A stretch of 33,158 bases of DNA, taken from assembly GCA_025933895.1 (NCBI GenBank), contig JAICZB010000002.1:1-33158 (forward strand). Direction: 5' to 3'. Positions 23,220 through 29,579 of this stretch are shown piece by piece (positions within the stretch are counted from its first letter, which is position 1; every line of letters starts with the position of its first letter). The stretch is from Thermoleophilia bacterium (GTDB lineage Bacteria > Actinomycetota > Thermoleophilia > Gaiellales > Gaiellaceae). Both the position numbers and the translations under genes were made by a program. Below the pieces are notes generated by a model that worked only from the letters and a program-made list of their open reading frames with translations, made no database searches and was not told where the DNA came from.

Positions 23220-23233
23220 CTCGGCACGCCGAG
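23220..23233. promoter_or_regulatory. Operator-like inverted repeat
   Basis: CTCGGC-AC-GCCGAG lies in the 170-base gap between CxC-x4-C paralogue 2 (minus) and the ANTAR leader ORF (plus). It is a candidate site for a dimeric regulator of either direction. The remainder of the gap shows no gene. Confidence 0.35.
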
Positions 23234-23282
23234 AATAACAGGCCGCAGCTGGATTCGTGCAGACCGCAGAGCTAGAGTGATC

Positions 23283-23354
23283 ATGGCCAGGATCGAGCCC
23301 CCGTCCTCGGCCGTTACACGAGCAGTCCTCGTCGACTTTGGGGTGGTGGAGTGA
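23283..23354 (+). CDS. Short leader ORF upstream of ANTAR gene
   Basis: A 23-codon ORF (MARIEPPSSAV, then TRAVLVDFGVVE) whose TGA overlaps the ATG of the ANTAR gene in the form TGATG. Its ribosome-binding site is weak. It may be a translated leader that couples translation into the regulator gene, or chance. The leader ORF at 24080 has the same arrangement. Confidence 0.35.
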   Translation: MARIEPPSSAVTRAVLVDFGVVE

Positions 23355-23935
23355 TGGGTGCCCGTCAGAGCGCGGGTCGGTTGCGGGTGTTGATCGCCGA
23401 TGAGAGCCCCGAGCGGCTTGCGGTCCTGGCAGCGGCGGTGCGGGGTCTCGACCACGAGATCGTCGCCGCCGAGATGGAGGTCGGCGACGCCGGTCGCGCG
23501 ACCGCGCACGAGCACCCCGATGTCGCACTCGTCGCGCTCGGGCAGAGCGACGAGCATGCCCTCGAGATGATCTCCAAGATCGTCGCCGAGTCCGAGTGCC
23601 CGGTGATCGCCGTGCTCGCTGCCACGGACAGCTCCTTTGTCCAGGAGGCCGCCAAGCGCGGCATCTTCGCCTACGTCGTCGAATCGGACCAGGGCGCGCT
23701 GGAGAGCGCGCTCGAGATCGTCCTGCTCCGCTTCGCCGAATACCACGGGCTGGAAGACGCCTTCGGCAGACGGGCCGTGATCGAACGCGCCAAAGGAATC
23801 CTGATGGAACGCCACCAGTTCGACGAACGCGAAGCGTTCGAGTTGCTGCGACAGCACGCCCGGCGCAACAACCAGAAGATCGTCGAGGTCTCCAACTCGG
23901 TCATCGACGGCGCACTCCATCTGCCACCGCAATAG
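23354..23935 (+). CDS. ANTAR-domain regulator with degenerate receiver
   Basis: A 193-residue regulator: a receiver-like domain (about residues 8-125) and a C-terminal ANTAR domain (about 133-190; RAVIERAKGILMERHQFDER followed by EAFELLRQHARRNNQKI). ANTAR domains bind paired RNA hairpins and prevent transcription termination. The receiver lacks the key residues: the phospho-acceptor Asp is Ala (PDVALVALG in place of PDxVxxD), the conserved Thr/Ser is Ala (AVLAATD) and the Lys is Glu (AYVVES). It should therefore not be controlled by phosphorylation. The start is ATG at 23354, behind GTGGAG; GTG at 23351 is also possible. Its RNA target is unknown, but hairpins at 23953-23983 are nearby. Confidence 0.85.
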   Translation: MGARQSAGRLRVLIADESPERLAVLAAAVRGLDHEIVAAEMEVGDAGRATAHEHPDVALVALGQSDEHALEMISKIVAESECPVIAVLAATDSSFVQEAAKRGIFAYVVESDQGALESALEIVLLRFAEYHGLEDAFGRRAVIERAKGILMERHQFDEREAFELLRQHARRNNQKIVEVSNSVIDGALHLPPQ

Positions 23936-23952
23936 CCGCGCGTGTTTCCAGC

Positions 23953-23983
23953 AGCCGAGCATCGGCTACGCTGGAGTAGCCGA
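23953..23983 (+). promoter_or_regulatory. Two mutually exclusive hairpins
   Basis: Three segments, AGCCGA (23953-23958), TCGGCTA (23962-23968) and TAGCCGA (23977-23983), allow the middle one to pair with either neighbour. That is the layout of an attenuator or antiterminator. It starts 18 bases after the ANTAR stop and about 100 bases before the leader ORF at 24080. It could be a regulated terminator, or a simple terminator with a redundant arm. The rest of the gap (23984-24079) shows no gene. Confidence 0.4.
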
Positions 23984-24079
23984 GGCGGCCACCTTGAGTG
24001 CCCCTCACTGATAGCCCGACACCCGCTCAGCGGCGTGCGCGAGGTCACTTCCCCGGCACACACCAACCGAGGGAGCGAC

Positions 24080-24127
24080 ATGCGCCCGACGACCAGGATT
24101 GTGTTCGCCGCAAGGCGAGCCACGTGA
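24080..24127 (+). CDS. Short leader ORF upstream of CxC-x4-C paralogue 3
   Basis: A 15-codon ORF (MRPTTRIVFAARRAT) with a good GAGGGAG ribosome-binding site four bases before its ATG. Its TGA overlaps the ATG of the next gene as TGATG. The downstream gene has a weaker site of its own, so translation probably enters it by coupling. Confidence 0.45.
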   Translation: MRPTTRIVFAARRAT

Positions 24128-24468
24128 TGAGCGACCGGCAAGAAGAGATCGGCGAAGCACAGGTCACCTTCCGCAACGCCAACGAGACCATCCAAGCATC
24201 CGCCGACAGCGCCGCCATCCTCGGCAACGTTCCCTTCGTCTGCGAATGCCCCAACAGCGACTGCACGGAGATCGTCCGCCTCAGTTTCGACCAGTACGAA
24301 GCAATCAGGCAACACCCGACCCGCTTCTTCAACCACACGGGCCACGAGCAGTCCTCGGTCGAAGCAGGCGCCGAACGAATCGTCGCCGTCGCCGACCAAC
24401 TCACCGTGGTCGAGAAAGTCGGAGTCGCCGGCGAGGTCGCCGCAGAGGCTTACCCCCGCCGAAGCTGA
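24127..24468 (+). CDS. Small CxC-x4-C protein, paralogue 3
   Basis: A 113-residue paralogue of the proteins at 21707 and 22760. It has FRNANETI, PFVCECPNSDCTEIVRLS (Cys-x-Cys-x4-Cys), QYEAIRQHP, GHEQSSVEAGAERIV and LTVVEKVGVAGEVAAEA. The start is the ATG at 24127, overlapping the stop of a 15-codon leader. The frame is open to 23998 but the paralogues do not support a longer form. It is about 190 bases downstream of the ANTAR regulator on the same strand. The function is unknown. Confidence 0.75.
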   Translation: MSDRQEEIGEAQVTFRNANETIQASADSAAILGNVPFVCECPNSDCTEIVRLSFDQYEAIRQHPTRFFNHTGHEQSSVEAGAERIVAVADQLTVVEKVGVAGEVAAEAYPRRS

Positions 24469-24581
24469 ACGACAGGCATGTCGAGGCACGCATCCCCGGG
24501 CGAGAGTTCGCTGCGGCGCTAGTTCCCGTAATCGAGCGACTTCTGTTGCCCCCTGAGTTGCCCAGTGCGGCTGAACGTAAG

Positions 24582-24757
24582 TGCCCCCGGCAAGAATCGA
24601 ACTTGCGCACGCGGTTTAGGAAGCCGGCCGAGAATGTCCTCCGTGTACGTCTGTGTCCGCACAGTCCGTCGTGAACGGGCTTGCGTGTCCGCTGGGTGCG
24701 CTCAGTACTCCGCAATACCAGTGTGTCCGGCTTGTCCTCGTAGACGGCCGGTAGACG
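24582..24757. repeat. tRNA-Arg(CCU) 3'-half repeat, copy 2
   Basis: On the minus strand, 24623-24582 is a good 3' half of a tRNA: anticodon loop TTCCTAA (anticodon CCU), ACCGC stem strand, a perfect T-arm (GCAAG-TTCGATT-CTTGC), acceptor strand CGGGGGC and discriminator A. The 5' half and matching acceptor strand are absent. A further segment (about 24661-24746) resembles the same part of copy 3 (shared CAGTCCGTC and TGAACGGGCT, and near-identical GTGTCCGGC). Two GTAGACG heptamers stand at 24740 and 24751, 11 bases apart. It is probably an integration-site (att) remnant. Confidence 0.75.
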
Positions 24758-24887
24758 AGAGCGCCTACAAATACCTGCCCCTAAGAGGACGGCGGCGCTG
24801 CGTCTGGTGAGAGAACCGTCGCCTGGCCCAGTAGCGGGGAATGACCTTGAGCGATTCCGGCTTGCCAATACCGCATTACTAAGCGTT

Positions 24888-24916
24888 CGGTAGCGCGCCG
24901 GTAGCTGGCCGGTAGC
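24888..24916. promoter_or_regulatory. Triple CGGTAGC heptamer, 11-bp period
   Basis: CGGTAGC occurs at 24888, 24899 and 24910, each copy separated by four bases. Direct heptamers at 11-bp period are the known binding pattern of SARP regulators, and a SARP gene lies at 27593-29218. On the minus strand, AT-rich TAGTAAT follows the last heptamer closely, at a distance like that between SARP repeats and -10 boxes. On the plus strand the site is about 50 bases before the start of the solenoid gene. Confidence 0.5.
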
Positions 24917-24967
24917 GAGGGAGCCGAGGGTTCGGGCACGACAGTGCCAACCCGAAGGGAGCAGCAA

Positions 24968-25861
24968 ATGAGGAAGAAAGCGCTTGTCGTTCTCGCGTGC
25001 TGCGGCGCATTCCTGGCCGCGGGCTTGCAGGGAGCGGCGGCCGGCTCTGACCGCACCGTCGTCTGCGACCAGAACACGCAGACGTTCAGCGGCCAGACGA
25101 CCAACCTAATCGTGCCGATCGGCGGCTACTGCGCCATCGACCACGCGACTATCACGCAGAACCTGATCGTGCAGAACGGCGCGGGAACGGACGTGACGAA
25201 CTCTTCGATCGGGTACAACGAGACCCTAGGCAACGACTCGGGCGCCACGCTGGGCAACTCGACGATCGGCCACGACGTCAAGGTCGGCTTCCACGGCTTC
25301 TTCGGCGCAGGCCTCGCCAGGATCGGGCATGACCTGATTGCGACCCACGCGGGCAGCATCCAAATCGGCAGCACGGGGCCACCACCGGACGGTGCGAACG
25401 GGCGGGTGACCGTCGGCCACGACGTCATCGTCGACGGCTCGCCCGGTCCACCGGATCCCAGCGCCTTCGTGTTCGACAGCCTCTGCGACCTGGACGTAGG
25501 CAACGACCTGCTGATGACGAACCGCTGGGTCACGCTGGGCTTCACGATCGGCGATTCGACGCCACCGTTCTCCGCCTGCGTTGGCACCCAGCCGGACACC
25601 GTCGGCCACGACCTCGTCGTCACGAACAACAAGGCATTGTCGGGATTCTTCGGGCCTTCATCACTCGAAGTCGGCGACATCCAAGTGGGCAACGACGCCA
25701 CGTTCTCGGGCAACAGCGCTGTCCCCGGCGGCGTCCTGGAGTTCAACGACAACACCATCGCCCACGACGCGACTTGCTCGAGGAACACACCGTCGATCAC
25801 GGGCGGTCTCCCGGATGACGGACCGAACCAAGTCGGCGGCACGAACAACGGCTGCCCGTAG
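24968..25861 (+). CDS. Secreted repeat protein, probable beta-solenoid
   Basis: A 297-residue protein with a signal peptide (KKALVVLACCGAFLAAGLQ followed by GAAAG). The mature part repeats a short unit centred on (V/I)-G-(H/N)-D-(L/V/A), for example TIGHDVKV, RIGHDLIA, TVGHDVIV, DVGNDLLM, TVGHDLVV, QVGNDATF and TIAHDATC, alternating with Asn/Ser/Gly-rich turns. Such regular spacing suggests a right-handed beta-solenoid. Six Cys in the mature part could form disulfides. The start is ATG at 24968 behind AAGGGAG. Three heptamers and a hairpin lie upstream, a strong terminator downstream. It is probably a surface or matrix protein; no enzyme motif is visible. Confidence 0.78.
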   Translation: MRKKALVVLACCGAFLAAGLQGAAAGSDRTVVCDQNTQTFSGQTTNLIVPIGGYCAIDHATITQNLIVQNGAGTDVTNSSIGYNETLGNDSGATLGNSTIGHDVKVGFHGFFGAGLARIGHDLIATHAGSIQIGSTGPPPDGANGRVTVGHDVIVDGSPGPPDPSAFVFDSLCDLDVGNDLLMTNRWVTLGFTIGDSTPPFSACVGTQPDTVGHDLVVTNNKALSGFFGPSSLEVGDIQVGNDATFSGNSAVPGGVLEFNDNTIAHDATCSRNTPSITGGLPDDGPNQVGGTNNGCP

Positions 25862-25882
25862 CCGATCGGCCCAATCAAGCCT

Positions 25883-25916
25883 GCCGGAGAGGGCCGCTCA
25901 TGCCGCCCTCTCCGGC
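25883..25916 (+). terminator. Strong hairpin terminator
   Basis: GCCGGAGAGGGC (25883-25894) and GCCCTCTCCGGC (25905-25916) form a perfect 12-pair stem around a ten-base loop, 21 bases after the solenoid-protein stop. No U-tract follows. Confidence 0.85.
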
Positions 25917-26163
25917 CACACAGTTCACCGGGTCGAGAGGGCGAGGCGGTCGCTGGGCCAGCACCCTCTCACCGGGCGGCGAGTCGCGCGTGATACACGC
26001 TTGACGCACGATCCGACGGTCCTCGAGCAGCAAGGGATTCGGCGGCGAGCGCGTCTACCGCGACGGCTTCCAACCGCGCCTCCCTCGAGACCAGCCGCTC
26101 CCCGTGCGACCGCACGGCATTCCGGGCCTTGATTCGGGAGCGTGTAACGGCTGAAATTCGGTT
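25917..26163. other. Non-coding gap upstream of the kinase gene
   Basis: No gene is apparent on either strand. The end of the gap probably contains the kinase promoter. A TGAAAT hexamer at 26152-26157, six bases before the GTG, would suit a leaderless transcript, since no ribosome-binding site is visible there. Confidence 0.4.
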
Positions 26164-27621
26164 GTGTCGACGCTCGCGCAAGGCACGGTTGTCGGGGGGT
26201 TCCGGATCTGCGAGCCTTTGGGCGCGGGCGCAATGGGAACGGTGTACCTCGCCGCAACGGTCGCGTCGGGCGATCTCGCCGCCGTCAAGATCATCGCCGC
26301 GGGGCCGAGCCACGATATGCGCTTCCGCGAGAGGTTCGAGCGCGAGTGCGCGCTCGCCGCAAGTCTCCGCCATCCCAGTGTCGTCACGACGATCTCCTCA
26401 GGTGAAACCGAGGGCCATCTCTATCTCGCCATGGAGTATGTGGAGGGGTCCGATCTACGCGAGATCCTCCGCTGGGAAGCGCCTCTCGAGCCGGCCCGCG
26501 CCCTTTGGCTGATCGCACAGGTCGCAGATGCGCTCGACGCGGCGCACCAGCTCGGCCTCGTCCACCGCGACGTCAAGCCGGGCAACATCCTCGTGACCGT
26601 GCGCGACGGCGAGGAGCGCGCGCTCGTCTGCGACTTCGGGCTGGCTCGTCACGTCTCCTCGGTCTCGAGCCTCACGGGCGACCGCGGCTTCGTCGGCACC
26701 ATCGACTACGTTCCGCCGGAGCAGATCCACGGAACCCAGGTCGACCGGCGTTCCGACCTGTACTCGCTCGGCTGCGTCCTCTTCGAGTGCCTGGTCGGAG
26801 CGAGGCCGTTCGAGCGGGAGAGCGAGCTCTCCGTCGTGTTCGCGCATCTCAACGACCCCCCGCCTCGCCCGACGGAGTTTCGCCCCGAGCTCCCCGCGGC
26901 CTGGGACGACTTCTTCGCAAAGGCGCTCGCCAAGGAGCCGAGCGAACGGTTTGGCTCCGGCGGCGAGCTCCTCGACGCCGCGCGTACGGCAGCCAGGGGG
27001 AACCGCCGCAGAAGCAGGCGCGTTCGCAGACCGGTGGTCGCAATCGTCGTTGCGACGGCCGTCGCCGCGGCGGTCACCGCCGGATTCGTTCTCGAAGGAG
27101 GAGCAGGCAGGCACGAGCGATCGCAGATCACCCAGAGCGCGATCGCGGGCGCGCCCCTCGGCAGGTCGGCCGGGTACTACAGGAAGCACTTCGGCCCTCT
27201 CAGTTACTCGCTGGCGGGCGTTGTCGACTATCCCACCCTGTCTTTCCAGCAACCGGAAGTCGCCGTCTACTTTCCGAAGCAAAAGACGTCCATCCCCGCG
27301 CCGGGCCAGCGGGCGCACATCATCACGACCTGGAACAGGTCGTACCGCACCGCGGCGGGGATTGGCCCCTGCTCGACCCTTGCCGCGGCGAAACGGGCGT
27401 ACGGCGCTCGCTGGAAGCCGTCGCGCGATGGAATCGTTCTCAAGCACGCGGACGGCGTCCACTCGGCCTACGTGGTGGGAAACAACTTGATCTTCGAGAC
27501 CCAGGACGGCCAAACGGTCTCGGCAGTCGGGCTGTACGAGGGCAACCCTCATGACACGGGAAACGGCAGCCCGCAGGCGTACGCGAATTTCGTCACTTCC
27601 AATCAGACGGCCTGCGAGTAG
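26164..27621 (+). CDS. PknB-like membrane Ser/Thr protein kinase
   Basis: A 485-residue bacterial Hanks-type kinase. The kinase domain (about residues 10-275) has a glycine loop (LGAGAMGTVY), the ATP-binding Lys in AAVKII, Glu in FERECALAASL, the catalytic loop HRDVKPGNIL, DFG in CDFGLARH and the GTIDYVPPEQ activation-segment end. A basic juxtamembrane stretch and one membrane helix (about 290-309) lead to an extracellular domain of about 175 residues without PASTA repeats, of unknown ligand. The start is GTG at 26164, with no clear ribosome-binding site. The last 29 bases overlap the 3' end of the convergent SARP gene. Confidence 0.92.
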   Translation: MSTLAQGTVVGGFRICEPLGAGAMGTVYLAATVASGDLAAVKIIAAGPSHDMRFRERFERECALAASLRHPSVVTTISSGETEGHLYLAMEYVEGSDLREILRWEAPLEPARALWLIAQVADALDAAHQLGLVHRDVKPGNILVTVRDGEERALVCDFGLARHVSSVSSLTGDRGFVGTIDYVPPEQIHGTQVDRRSDLYSLGCVLFECLVGARPFERESELSVVFAHLNDPPPRPTEFRPELPAAWDDFFAKALAKEPSERFGSGGELLDAARTAARGNRRRSRRVRRPVVAIVVATAVAAAVTAGFVLEGGAGRHERSQITQSAIAGAPLGRSAGYYRKHFGPLSYSLAGVVDYPTLSFQQPEVAVYFPKQKTSIPAPGQRAHIITTWNRSYRTAAGIGPCSTLAAAKRAYGARWKPSRDGIVLKHADGVHSAYVVGNNLIFETQDGQTVSAVGLYEGNPHDTGNGSPQAYANFVTSNQTACE

Positions 27622-29218
27622 CGAGCGTCCAGGAAAAGCGGGTGCGACTCTCCATGGGCGCGAGGCCGCCCGGGCGAGGCCCTCGGTGGACAAGCACGAG
27701 CGGCACGCCTCCCGCCACCAGTGCGCGCCTGGCGTCGCCGATGCCGGCGGTCCGCCAGCCCTCGACGACGCCGATGATCACGACGTCGGCCGACTCCACG
27801 GCGTATCGCAGCCCTTCCGGCGAGGCGGGGGCGAGTATTGGGCGAGTGGAGACGCCGGCGAGCCGCTGCGCCGCCACGGCTGCGTCGGCGAGGAGCCGAC
27901 TCGCGTCCCGACGCCCGCTCTGCGGGTCGGAGCCTGTTCCCAGGAGTACGATCTCGGCGCCGGCGGCGGCCGCGACCCACGTCGCGAGCTCGAGTGCCGC
28001 CCATTCGTGCTCGCCGCCACCGAACGGAACGAAGATGCTGTCCGAGACTCGTGGAGCGCCGGAGACCACTCCGACATCGGCCGGGGAGTGGTCGAAGAGC
28101 GCAGCGAGCTCGTCGGGCAGGTGCTCGCCATCGATCCCTTCCACAGAATTCGTAAGTACGAGCTCGACGGCGTAGGAGTCGGCGAGCCGGACGGCGTCAT
28201 CTGCCGGATTGGTGCTCGTGAAGACCGCCGTCCGAGCATTCCTGCTGAGGCGCCGGCTGTGCGCGTTAGCGACCTCTGCCGCTCCGGCGAGGTCGTCCTC
28301 GTCGGCGACGAGCCGTGCCAGGATCAGCTCGCGTGAGGCCGCAAGCGGCTGCGCAATTGCCAGGAGTTCGTCGAATGCGGAATGGCGCGAGGCGAGCAGC
28401 AGGATCGACCGCGCCTCGTCAACGGCCGCTCGATCGAGCTCGAGCGCCGGATCCTGTTGCAGGATCGCGCGCTCCGCGGCTCGAAGCGCCAAGCCGGGCT
28501 CGATCCCGAACTGCTCGACAAGCTCGCCCCGCGCGTGTCGGAAGACCTCAAGCGCCTCCGCCTGACGCCCCGAGCGATAGAGGGCGAGCATTTGCAGTGC
28601 CCGCAGCGACTCGCGCAGGGGGTACAGGGCGACGAGACGCTCCAGCTCGGCGGCGACCTCTGCATGGCGCCCAAGCGCGAGCTCTGCTTCCGCCAGCCGC
28701 TCGTGCGCCGTGAGTCGGAGCTCCTCTAACCGCCGAGCGTGCGGCACGAAGAACTCCTCGCCACGCAGGTCCCCGAGACCTTCTCCTCGCCAGAGGGCCA
28801 GCGCGTCCTTCAGGAGCTCGACAGCGCCGGCGGCATCAGACCGTGACATGGCTTCGGCCGCGTCGGCCAGCAGCCTCTCGAAGCGCGGGAGGTCGAACTG
28901 GTTCCGCGCGATGTTGATCACGTAGCCGGAGCCCTGCGTACGTATCGTCTCGGGTCCAAGCACTCGCCGCAGTTCGGCGATCTGCTTGTGCACTTGGGTC
29001 ACGGCGGTCACCGGCGGCCTGCCGGCGTAGAGCGCGTCGGCCAGCTCGTCGATCGAGACGACGCGGTTCGCGTTCAGCAGGAGGAGGGCGAGCGTCGATC
29101 GCTGCCGTGGGCCACCGAGCGGAAGGGGGCCGTCGGCGGCGGCGACTTCGATCGGCCCGAGGATCCCGAACCGCAGCACCCCGAGAAGGTAGGTGTCGGC
29201 AAGAAGGTTGGCAACCAC
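27593..29218 (-). CDS. SARP/BTAD regulator with USP-like C-terminal domains
   Basis: A 541-residue transcription regulator. An OmpR-type winged helix (VLRFGILGPIEV, then LGGPRQRSTLALLLLNANRV and the SGYVINIA end) is followed by the bacterial transcriptional activation domain (about residues 110-265, helical repeats, LVEQFGIEPGLALR). This is the SARP arrangement. The C-terminal half (about 275-525) resembles two universal-stress-protein-like units (SILLLASRHSAFDELLAIAQ; SIFVPFGGGEHEWAALELAT and GAEIVLLGTG) instead of the ATPase or TPR modules of larger SARPs. GTG at 29218 is chosen because GGAGGT lies upstream; GTG at 29179 gives the more usual N-terminus. tRNA-like copy 3 lies directly upstream. 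Its targets may include the 11-bp heptamers at 24888. Confidence 0.85.
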   Translation of the reverse strand: MVANLLADTYLLGVLRFGILGPIEVAAADGPLPLGGPRQRSTLALLLLNANRVVSIDELADALYAGRPPVTAVTQVHKQIAELRRVLGPETIRTQGSGYVINIARNQFDLPRFERLLADAAEAMSRSDAAGAVELLKDALALWRGEGLGDLRGEEFFVPHARRLEELRLTAHERLAEAELALGRHAEVAAELERLVALYPLRESLRALQMLALYRSGRQAEALEVFRHARGELVEQFGIEPGLALRAAERAILQQDPALELDRAAVDEARSILLLASRHSAFDELLAIAQPLAASRELILARLVADEDDLAGAAEVANAHSRRLSRNARTAVFTSTNPADDAVRLADSYAVELVLTNSVEGIDGEHLPDELAALFDHSPADVGVVSGAPRVSDSIFVPFGGGEHEWAALELATWVAAAAGAEIVLLGTGSDPQSGRRDASRLLADAAVAAQRLAGVSTRPILAPASPEGLRYAVESADVVIIGVVEGWRTAGIGDARRALVAGGVPLVLVHRGPRPGGLAPMESRTRFSWTLATRRPSDWK

Positions 29219-29256
29219 AGAGAGCTGACCTCCGCCAGCACCGCGCCTACTACTAG

Positions 29257-29428
29257 TGCCCCGGCAAGAATCGAACATGCGCACGCGGTTTAGGAAGCCG
29301 GCCGAGATTGTCCCGTCCGGTGCGCCTGGGACCGCTCAGTCCGTCCTGAACGGGCTCCTGTTTCCGCCGGGCCCGCTGCATGCGGCTCCGTACCGCAGTG
29401 TCCGGCCTGTCCTGGTGGACGAGTAGAC
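29257..29428. repeat. tRNA-Arg(CCU) 3'-half repeat, copy 3
   Basis: Minus-strand 29298-29257 matches copy 2 over the anticodon loop, T-arm and acceptor strand, with one mismatch in the T-stem and one C fewer in the acceptor strand. The similarity continues beyond the tRNA part (AAGCCGGCCGAGA, then TGTCC) and again over about 85 bases near 29336-29420; a GTAGAC stands at 29423. No 5' tRNA half is present. It lies upstream of the SARP gene and about 150 bases before the cyclase gene. Confidence 0.75.
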
Positions 29429-29567
29429 AGGCGAAGCCTCAGGCGTAAAGACACTCGCCCATCCGAGACTCCTTCCCTCAGACCGTCGCTACCGTGAGGC
29501 GTTGTCGCTGTCTTCACGGGACAGACGCGGCAGGGGCTTCCTCCTCTACCTAAAAGCCGGAGCCGCT

Positions 29568-29573
29568 TAGACT
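29568..29573 (+). promoter_or_regulatory. -10 element for a leaderless transcript
   Basis: TAGACT fits the pattern TANNNT and ends six bases before the GTG at 29580, the spacing expected if transcription starts at the start codon. No ribosome-binding site or convincing -35 box is visible. Confidence 0.4.
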
Positions 29574-29579
29574 CGTCTC

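Larger units (their letters stand above)
24469..24967. other. 500-base stretch without a recognisable gene
   Basis: No convincing coding sequence on either strand. It holds tRNA-Arg-like repeat copy 2 (24582-24757), the triple heptamer (24888-24916) and a hairpin with outer arms TTCGGG/CCCGAA (24931-24956), whose right arm adjoins the AAGGGAG ribosome-binding site of the next gene. A minus-strand open frame through it includes antisense tRNA sequence and is not credible as a gene. Confidence 0.6.

Noticed and set aside
24582..24623. A tRNA-Arg(CCU) gene
   Set aside because: Only the anticodon loop to the discriminator base is present. No D-arm and no GCCCCCG acceptor strand occur on the 5' side, so it cannot fold as a tRNA. 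The same applies to copies 1 and 3.
24401..24967. A 188-codon minus-strand frame through tRNA-like copy 2
   Set aside because: It contains the typical artefact sequence NRVRKFDSCRGH that arises from reading a tRNA 3' half as protein. No domain or ribosome-binding site supports it.
25010..25800. Short near-repeats in the solenoid gene, considered as a CRISPR or minisatellite array
   Set aside because: The repeats are at the protein level, irregular in DNA spacing and sequence, and lie in one open frame with a signal peptide.
26455..27693. A 412-codon minus-strand frame opposite the Ser/Thr kinase
   Set aside because: Antisense shadow; the plus strand encodes a complete kinase with all catalytic motifs.
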